Part shown: piece after piece, positions 1-4,085 of the stretch
Layout of the letters: each line of letters opens with the position of its first letter
Position numbering within the stretch: the first letter of the stretch is position 1
Source: a bacterium
Lineage (GTDB): Bacteria > CSSED10-310 > JAJRTK01
Direction: 5' to 3'
NCBI GenBank assembly: GCA_024278345.1
Contig: JAJRTK010000068.1
Span: 1 to 8,306, forward strand
DNA: 8,306 nt
Notes under the pieces: generated by a model
The model's database searches: none
The model's input: only the letters and a program-made list of their open reading frames with translations
What the model was told of the DNA's origin: nothing
Program-made: the position numbers and the translations under genes

Positions 1-22
1 GGTGCAGATTTCAGACGCCGCC

Positions 23-119
23 CCAGGGCTTCCAGCCCTGGAACCCGGCGGAGGCTCTGCCTCCGGACCTCCGCTGGGAGCGCCGCTCCCAGACCCACGC
101 CAGGGAGCCAGCTCCCTGG
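23..119. repeat. Array of four GC-rich hairpins
   Basis: Four near-perfect inverted repeats follow one another with centres about 26 nt apart. They are CCAGGGCT/AGCCCTGG (23-30/34-41), CGGAGGC/GCCTCCG (49-55/59-65), CTGGGAGC/GCTCCCAG (74-81/85-92) and CCAGGGAGC/GCTCCCTGG (100-108/111-119). Loops are 2-3 nt, and the linkers are short and similar (GACC, AGACCCACG). The stem sequences differ between units while pairing is kept, so structure rather than sequence seems to be maintained. There is no T-run after the individual stems. The array could act in RNA as a 3' stabiliser or processing element for a gene left of the window, as an attenuating leader for the gene to the right, or be a dispersed repeat. 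The pairing is read directly; the role is unknown. Confidence 0.8.
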
Positions 120-128
120 ACCCACATC

Positions 129-150
129 TTTTTGCGCTGCGCGCTTTTTT
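129..150 (+). terminator. Short stem plus T6, terminator-like
   Basis: GCGC (134-137), loop TGC, GCGC (141-144) is followed directly by six T (145-150). The stem is only 4 bp, so it is weak as an intrinsic terminator alone. It sits just after the hairpin array and could end transcription arriving from the left. A similarly built stem (GTAC-GCC-GTGC, with one G-T pair, then A and T6) occurs upstream of the VWA gene at 1574-1591. The two are therefore part of a shared sequence block rather than a chance terminator. Termination activity is inferred. Confidence 0.4.
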
Positions 151-152
151 CG

Positions 153-178
153 GGTGGCCGGTACCATGACCGAGGCCG
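153..178 (+). repeat. 26-nt leader repeat, copy 1
   Basis: This stretch reads GGTGGCCG, GTACC, then ATGACCGAGGCCG. It recurs at 225-250 with two mismatches (GGTGGCCC, GTATC, same ending). The ATG at 166 opens only a seven-codon frame, MTEADSG, stopping at 187-189. The same GGTGGCCG...AC.ATGACC pattern forms the start of the VWA gene at 1597-1615. This copy may be the remnant of a gene start or a leader uORF. Confidence 0.7.
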
Positions 179-224
179 ACAGCGGGTGATTTGGGGTCGG
201 CCGAAACGGAATCGGCGTGGGCCC

Positions 225-250
225 GGTGGCCCGTATCATGACCGAGGCCG
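225..250 (+). repeat. 26-nt leader repeat, copy 2
   Basis: This is the second copy of the 153-178 sequence, 72 nt downstream and 24/26 identical. Its ATG at 238 opens a 40-codon frame ending at 358-360, inside the 5' end of the acyltransferase gene. The encoded peptide (beginning MTEAVFMVIRRAEQ) has no recognisable domain. The ATGACC at 238-243 could also pair with GGTCAT at 258-263. Whether either short frame is translated cannot be decided from sequence. Confidence 0.65.
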
Positions 251-318
251 TTTTCATGGTCATCCGCAGGGCGGAACAGTTCGACACTTCGAGCACCAGC
301 CGCCCTCGCGGCCATGCT

Positions 319-325
319 AGAGGAA
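319..325 (+). promoter_or_regulatory. Ribosome binding site deciding the acyltransferase start
   Basis: AGAGGAA at 319-325 is the only Shine-Dalgarno-like sequence near the start. It lies 9 nt before GTG 335 and 12 nt before ATG 338. The earlier in-frame ATG at 314 lies upstream of this site and has none of its own. It also directly follows a 5-bp hairpin (299-312). The start is therefore placed at 335 or 338 rather than 314. Confidence 0.55.
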
Positions 326-337
326 TCAAAACCCGTG

Positions 338-1357
338 ATGAATTCTTTGGAAACAGGTGAAAACAAGCCCGTGGATCCAGGCGCCGGGCCGCCTCGGGAG
401 GTTCGATGGACGCGGATCTGCCGGGTCCATCTTCTTTGGTGGATGATCCGTGCCGCCGCGGTTTTTTCGCGGCTTCCGCCAAGTGGCTGGGGAGTCCGGC
501 TTGGTGCGGTTCTGGGTGGGCTGGCGGGCAGGATTCCCACTGGGGGCCAGCGGAGGGCGCTGGAAAACCTGGAAAAATGCTATGGCACCGCTCTCACGGA
601 AGCGGATAGAACGGTCTTGGTCCGAAAAATGTTTGCCCACCTGGGACGTGGAGTTTTCGAGCTTTTCCACCTGGCTTACCTGGCGCCGGGCGCTCTGGAC
701 GATGAGATCGAGGTCGATGGGCTGAAGTTTTTCCATGAGGCGCGGGAGAGGGGAAAGGGGATTATCCTGGTGACGGGGCATATCGGTAACTGGGAGCTCA
801 TGGCGGCCTGGGTGGCCCAACGGGTGAAGCTAACGGTGGTGGCGCGGTATCTCCCCAACTGGAAGCTCAACGAGTGGCTGGTGGCAGTCCGTGCGAGGCA
901 GGGTGTAACAACGCTTTATCGGGGCTCGCCTCGGACGGCTCGGGAAAGTTTGAGGTGCCTCCGGCGGGGCGAGACGCTGGGGATTCTCATCGACCAGGAC
1001 ACGCGGGTGGATGGTGTCTTCGTGCCTTTTTTCGGGCATCCGGCCTTCACTCCCGTGGGTGCCGCCGCGCTGGCTGAGAGAACTGGCGCAACCCTCCTCC
1101 CTTGCTGTATCTACAGAGAGAAAGGCCGACACCGGATCTGCTTCTCCAGGCCTGTGGAAATCCCGAAGCTGCCCCACCGCCAAGGGCGGCGCACCGAATG
1201 CACCGCTCGCCTCACCGCCTGCCTGGAAGGTTTCATCCGGCGTCATCCCGAACAGTGGGTCTGGCTCCACCGCCGTTTCAAAACGACACTGGAAACAGCA
1301 ATGGATGGGTCATCCACCGGGGACTCATCCAAGACGATGCCCGGCTCCTCTCTTTGA
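338..1357 (+). CDS. LpxL/HtrB-family lipid A acyltransferase
   Basis: This is a predicted late acyltransferase that transfers a fatty acyl chain from acyl-ACP to a lipid A precursor at the inner face of the inner membrane. From ATG 338 it has 339 residues, close to the family's usual 300-330 plus a short tail. A Trp-rich hydrophobic segment near residues 32-44 (HLLWWMIRAAAVF) is the usual N-terminal membrane anchor. The catalytic HX4E motif is GHIGNWE, with His148 and Glu153. Further family blocks are LIDQDTRVDGVFVPFFG and, near the C-terminus, PEQWVWLHRRFKT. The last 23 or so residues are Ser/Thr/Gly-rich and lie beyond the conserved end. The N-terminus is also longer than typical before the anchor. 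GTG 335 is an almost equal start, and ATG 314 is less likely. The family call is firm. Which secondary acyl position it fills (LpxL- or LpxM-like), or whether it acts on another glycolipid, cannot be told. It is separated from the next gene by 252 nt, so co-transcription is uncertain. Confidence 0.9.
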   Translation: MNSLETGENKPVDPGAGPPREVRWTRICRVHLLWWMIRAAAVFSRLPPSGWGVRLGAVLGGLAGRIPTGGQRRALENLEKCYGTALTEADRTVLVRKMFAHLGRGVFELFHLAYLAPGALDDEIEVDGLKFFHEARERGKGIILVTGHIGNWELMAAWVAQRVKLTVVARYLPNWKLNEWLVAVRARQGVTTLYRGSPRTARESLRCLRRGETLGILIDQDTRVDGVFVPFFGHPAFTPVGAAALAERTGATLLPCCIYREKGRHRICFSRPVEIPKLPHRQGRRTECTARLTACLEGFIRRHPEQWVWLHRRFKTTLETAMDGSSTGDSSKTMPGSSL

Positions 1358-1609
1358 CCTTCGGACACCATGAGAAGCCTCATGAACGGCCTCCGCAAAT
1401 CGAAACCTCGCTACGCTCGACGGTACTCCGGGGACTCCGGCCGCGGCCCCGTGGGCCGCGTCTCGCTGCGCTCGCCATCCGGTCCCCTGGCAGGGCCTTC
1501 TCCCGCACCCACCAGGGAGCCCGCCGCGGACCGGTTGCAATTGGGAGGCAACGAGTTCCCCACTCACATCTTTGTACGCCGTGCATTTTTTGGGAGGGTG
1601 GCCGACACG
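1358..1609 (+). other. Hairpin-rich intergenic region
   Basis: The frame of the VWA gene is open back to 1370. However, the 80 extra residues are Arg/Pro/Ser-rich, have no Shine-Dalgarno, and would bury the signal peptide, so I treat this stretch as non-coding. It contains a perfect 8-bp hairpin, CGCGGCCC-CGT-GGGCCGCG (1442-1460), a CCCTG-G-CAGGG palindrome (1485-1495), and two 13-nt near-repeats CTCGCTACGCTCG (1407-1419) and CTCGCTGCGCTCG (1462-1474). There is also a GTTGC/GCAAC stem (1534-1552). CCAGGGAGC at 1512-1520 matches the left arm of the fourth hairpin of the 23-119 array, but its right arm is lost. A promoter for the downstream three genes may lie here; I could not pick one. Confidence 0.6.
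1565..1609 (+). promoter_or_regulatory. Leader module and RBS of the VWA gene
   Basis: CACATC (1565-1570) is followed by a 4-bp stem GTAC-GCC-GTGC (1574-1584), then A and T6 (1586-1591). Next come GGGAGGG (1592-1598) and GGTGGCCG leading to the start codon at 1610. GGGAGGG is a good Shine-Dalgarno, 11 nt before the ATG. The same order of elements occurs at 123-171 upstream of the acyltransferase gene. The stem plus T-run inside a leader could attenuate transcription, but the stem is short. Confidence 0.5.
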
Positions 1610-2983
1610 ATGACCAGTGTTGGATTTGGCGTAAGAAAAAGCTTCGGGAAGCTGCCCCGTCTGCCGTTCTGGCTGTTTTTTCTGGTGGGGATTTTCGTTT
1701 TGGGTTTACCGCCATCGGTTGCCGCGTCCACCAAAGAGGCCGGGACCGCCGTGTCTGGTGGCCCGGAATTGGGGGCGTTGATGGCAAGTGGGGGGAAGAT
1801 GGCGAGTAGCGGCGGACGGACTGCCGCCGATGCGAGCGGAACACAACACTCCTTGGAACAGGCACCGGAGGGAATGGCATCTGGTGACAAAATCGTTGTT
1901 TTCGCCGAGCCCACGGGCCAGTATCTGGTGGAAAACACGCTCCTCCGGGTGGTCGTCACACCTCCAGACGGCAAGGGAGTCCGATCCGTGGAGATCTCGG
2001 TGGACGGAAGGAGGGTCGCTCGTCTAAAGAAGCCCCCTTACGAGGTGGTCCACGATTTCGGAGATCGCCTGGAAGCCCACGAGATCACGGCGTTGGCGAT
2101 CTTGACCGACAAGAGCCGTCATCATGCGCAACTGAAGAGCCTGGCTGTTCCTCTTGCCTACACGCAAAACGTGAGCCTGGTGACCATCACCGTGGCGGTG
2201 CGGGATGAGAATGGCCAATACCGGATCGATTTGGGTCGGGAACGGTTCCGCGTCTATGAAAACGGACGGCCACAGAAAATCCGTTATTTCGGGCGCGACG
2301 CGGGGCCGTTGAAGATCGCTCTCGCCCTGGATTGCTCCGGGAGCATGAGCCGTGCGCTCCCCGCCCTCCGGCACGCGGCGGCGGCCTTCATCAAGAGCAA
2401 GAAACCCGAAGACGAGATCCAGGTCGTGCGCTTCAATGAGGTAACGGCCTTGCTTTGCCCGATGACCACGAACGCCAAAAAGCTCTGCCGCTCCATGGCT
2501 GGCCTGAAACCTGGAGGCGGCACTCTCCTTTGGGACGCCGTCTATGCCGCGGTCATCTCCCTTGGTGACGAGCGTTGCCACAAGGCCGTTCTTCTCTTCA
2601 CGGACGGTCGGGATGAGAGCAAAAATGCTGAAAATCCCGCGACTTGCACGACCTTTTCCGAGGCCGTTTCCGCTGCTCGGCAACGGCAAGTTCCCGTGTA
2701 CGCCATCGGCCTTGGACAGGAGGTCGATACCCGGGCGCTCCAGAGGCTGTCGGAGAAAACCGGAGGCCGGTTTCTGGCTGTGGCGCGGCCGGACGAGATC
2801 CAAGCGGCCTACGAAAAAATCTACCGGGACCTCACCCACCGCTACACTCTTTCCTACCAATCCAACAACGATCCGGCACCGGGTGAGTGGGTGGAAATCG
2901 AGGTAAGAGTTGACGATCCGATGCTGGAAGTCCACCATCAACAGGGTTACATCTCCGGAGATGATGATGGTGTTATGGAATAA
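1610..2983 (+). CDS. Secreted von Willebrand factor A domain protein
   Basis: From ATG 1610 the protein has 457 residues. It starts with a signal peptide: basic residues RKSFGK, hydrophobic core LPFWLFFLVGIFVLGL, likely cleavage after PPSVA. A low-complexity linker (about 40-90) follows and carries a repeat-derived peptide. Next is a beta-rich Ig-like segment (about 90-175), then the VTITVAVRDENGQYRIDLG / FRVYENGRPQKI block typical of the 'VWFA-related Acidobacterial domain' family. The VWA domain runs from about 235 to 415. Its metal-ion adhesion site appears complete: DCSGS (Asp241, Ser243, Ser245), Thr305 in GGGT and Asp332 in FTDGRD. Such proteins are exported and bind ligands through Mg2+. 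The ligand here is unknown. The start is chosen for the Shine-Dalgarno and the signal peptide; the frame is open upstream to 1370. The stop is one base before the next gene, implying co-transcription with the SPOR gene and mutS. Confidence 0.87.
   Translation: MTSVGFGVRKSFGKLPRLPFWLFFLVGIFVLGLPPSVAASTKEAGTAVSGGPELGALMASGGKMASSGGRTAADASGTQHSLEQAPEGMASGDKIVVFAEPTGQYLVENTLLRVVVTPPDGKGVRSVEISVDGRRVARLKKPPYEVVHDFGDRLEAHEITALAILTDKSRHHAQLKSLAVPLAYTQNVSLVTITVAVRDENGQYRIDLGRERFRVYENGRPQKIRYFGRDAGPLKIALALDCSGSMSRALPALRHAAAAFIKSKKPEDEIQVVRFNEVTALLCPMTTNAKKLCRSMAGLKPGGGTLLWDAVYAAVISLGDERCHKAVLLFTDGRDESKNAENPATCTTFSEAVSAARQRQVPVYAIGLGQEVDTRALQRLSEKTGGRFLAVARPDEIQAAYEKIYRDLTHRYTLSYQSNNDPAPGEWVEIEVRVDDPMLEVHHQQGYISGDDDGVME
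1799..1847 (+). repeat. Diverged copy of the ligase-end repeat inside the VWA gene
   Basis: These 49 nt match the reverse complement of 6770-6818 at 45 of 49 positions by eye, including an unbroken 21-nt core and the 11-nt block GCGAGCGGAAC. The core forms a palindrome, GGCGGC...GCCGCC. Here it encodes residues 64-79, MASSGGRTAADASGTQ, in the linker after the signal peptide. Similar pentapeptides occur just before (MASGG) and after (MASGD). The insertion keeps the reading frame. Confidence 0.8.
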
Positions 2984-2984
2984 G

Positions 2985-4085
2985 ATGATGTTTGATGGGT
3001 TTTCTTTCTCTTCAAGGCGCCCGTTTGGGGGCCTGGCCGGCTGGGTTTGGAGTTTCGTCCTCTTTTTGCTTGTCAGCGGCAACGCTTGGGCGGGGACACG
3101 GGAGCTGGACGCTCTTCGGTCGGCGGTGGAGGCCGATGGTATCCGTGGGCCGAAACTCGATATGGCGGGGGTCCTTGACGGGCTGACTCCAGAACAGACG
3201 CGGGAGGCCTTGCTGCTCCTAACCCATACGGTGGCCCCGGCTCAGCGACTTCGAGAAGTCCTTTCCTCTCTTTCGGAAGGAGACGACAAAGTCGCGGAGC
3301 TGGCCGCCTATCGCCAAATCGAGCTCGCGCACCTTTCTGGCGAGCTTCAGCGGGTTTATTCTCTTTCGGATGCCTTTCGCTTGGATCACCCGGGATCAGC
3401 GTTTCTGACGCGGACTCTCCTTCTTTCGGGGTGGTCTGCGCTGGAACAGAGAAAGCTCTCCCTTGCCAGTGAAAGATTTCTCCAGGTGCTTCTCCGGGCC
3501 CCTTCCAGCCCGGAGGCCCGGGAAGCCCAGGTGGGTCTGGGCGACTGCTATCGCCTGGAGGAGAGGTTCGACGAGGCGCTGGCGCAGTACTCCATCGTGG
3601 CCCGGGGCGACGCGAGGCGGACTGCCTGCCGCGCTCGTCTCCGTCTGGTGGAAATCGCCGTGGAACGGGACCTCCAGGCCGAGTCTTTGGCGGCACTCAG
3701 GTCGTTTCTTGGCTCCTGTGAGGGAGGCATCCTCCAGCGGGAACTGGAGAAGCGATGGCCGAAACTGGTGAAGCTGGCCCAGTCGGCCTCGCCAGATGAT
3801 TCGGGCTCCAAGACTGACGCGGGCGCTGAAACCCGCTATTGGGTGCAGCTCGGGGCCTACCGGAAGCTCGGGAATGCCCAGCGCCTGGTCTCCAAGCTGT
3901 CGCCTGGCACCAAGAATTTGACCGTCCACGAAACCGAGGTCTCCGGGGAAGCGATCTTCAAGGTTTGCAATGGCCCGTACCCGAGCGAGAAGGAGGCCCT
4001 CACGGCTCAGCATTCCCTGGAAGAAGAGCTTGGGCTCCTGGGGTTCGTCATCCGCCTGCCCGATAGCGAGCGCCGCCATGAGTGA
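2985..4085 (+). CDS. Exported TPR and SPOR-domain envelope protein
   Basis: From ATG 2985 the protein has 366 residues. It begins with a signal peptide containing SRRPF (10-14), a hydrophobic core LAGWVWSFVLFLLVSG (17-32) and an AWA cleavage site at 34-36. A helical region follows. Its part near 140-205 (SGWSALEQRKLSLASERFLQVL, then GLGDCYRLEERFDEALAQYS; quoted in two pieces) looks like one or two tetratricopeptide repeats. The C-terminus from Tyr285 (YWVQLGAYRKLGNAQRLV) to about 358 is a SPOR domain. SPOR domains bind denuded peptidoglycan glycan strands, often at division sites, so a periplasmic role in wall remodelling or division is likely. The start follows the VWA stop TAA by one base, with GGAA 4 nt upstream. 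Alternatives are ATG 2988 (slightly better spacing) and ATG 2967 (GGAG 6 nt upstream). The 3' end overlaps mutS by 8 nt. No specific orthologue is recognised. Confidence 0.85.
   Translation: MMFDGFSFSSRRPFGGLAGWVWSFVLFLLVSGNAWAGTRELDALRSAVEADGIRGPKLDMAGVLDGLTPEQTREALLLLTHTVAPAQRLREVLSSLSEGDDKVAELAAYRQIELAHLSGELQRVYSLSDAFRLDHPGSAFLTRTLLLSGWSALEQRKLSLASERFLQVLLRAPSSPEAREAQVGLGDCYRLEERFDEALAQYSIVARGDARRTACRARLRLVEIAVERDLQAESLAALRSFLGSCEGGILQRELEKRWPKLVKLAQSASPDDSGSKTDAGAETRYWVQLGAYRKLGNAQRLVSKLSPGTKNLTVHETEVSGEAIFKVCNGPYPSEKEALTAQHSLEEELGLLGFVIRLPDSERRHE

Larger units (their letters stand above)
151..337 (+). other. Leader region without a convincing gene
   Basis: Between the T6 tract and the acyltransferase start I see the two 26-nt repeats and a small hairpin, GCCGC-CCTC-GCGGC (299-312). 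No convincing -35/-10 pair is visible. Short open frames exist (132-320 on plus, for example), but their peptides are Arg/Gly-rich translations of the repeats and look non-coding. This is probably the 5' untranslated region of the acyltransferase gene. Confidence 0.5.

Noticed and set aside
23-119. Possible CRISPR array
   Set aside because: The units are contiguous hairpins with differing stems and no spacer-length unique sequence between identical repeats. No cas gene is present.
132-320. 62-residue open frame with two YHDRGR motifs
   Set aside because: The repeated motif is just the translation of the 26-nt DNA repeat, with no Shine-Dalgarno and no domain.
1370-1609. 80-residue N-terminal extension of the VWA protein
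   Set aside because: No ribosome binding site at 1370, Arg/Pro-rich content over hairpins, and it would bury the clear signal peptide that follows the well-placed GGGAGGG site.
2024-3082. 352-residue open frame on the minus strand
   Set aside because: It lies opposite the VWA gene and into the SPOR gene, whose products have clear domains. The peptide has no recognisable motif and is a by-product of GC-rich codon use.
3970-4077. 36-residue N-terminal extension of MutS
   Set aside because: It overlaps the SPOR coding sequence in another frame and does not resemble MutS. The conserved N-terminal region begins shortly after ATG 4078.
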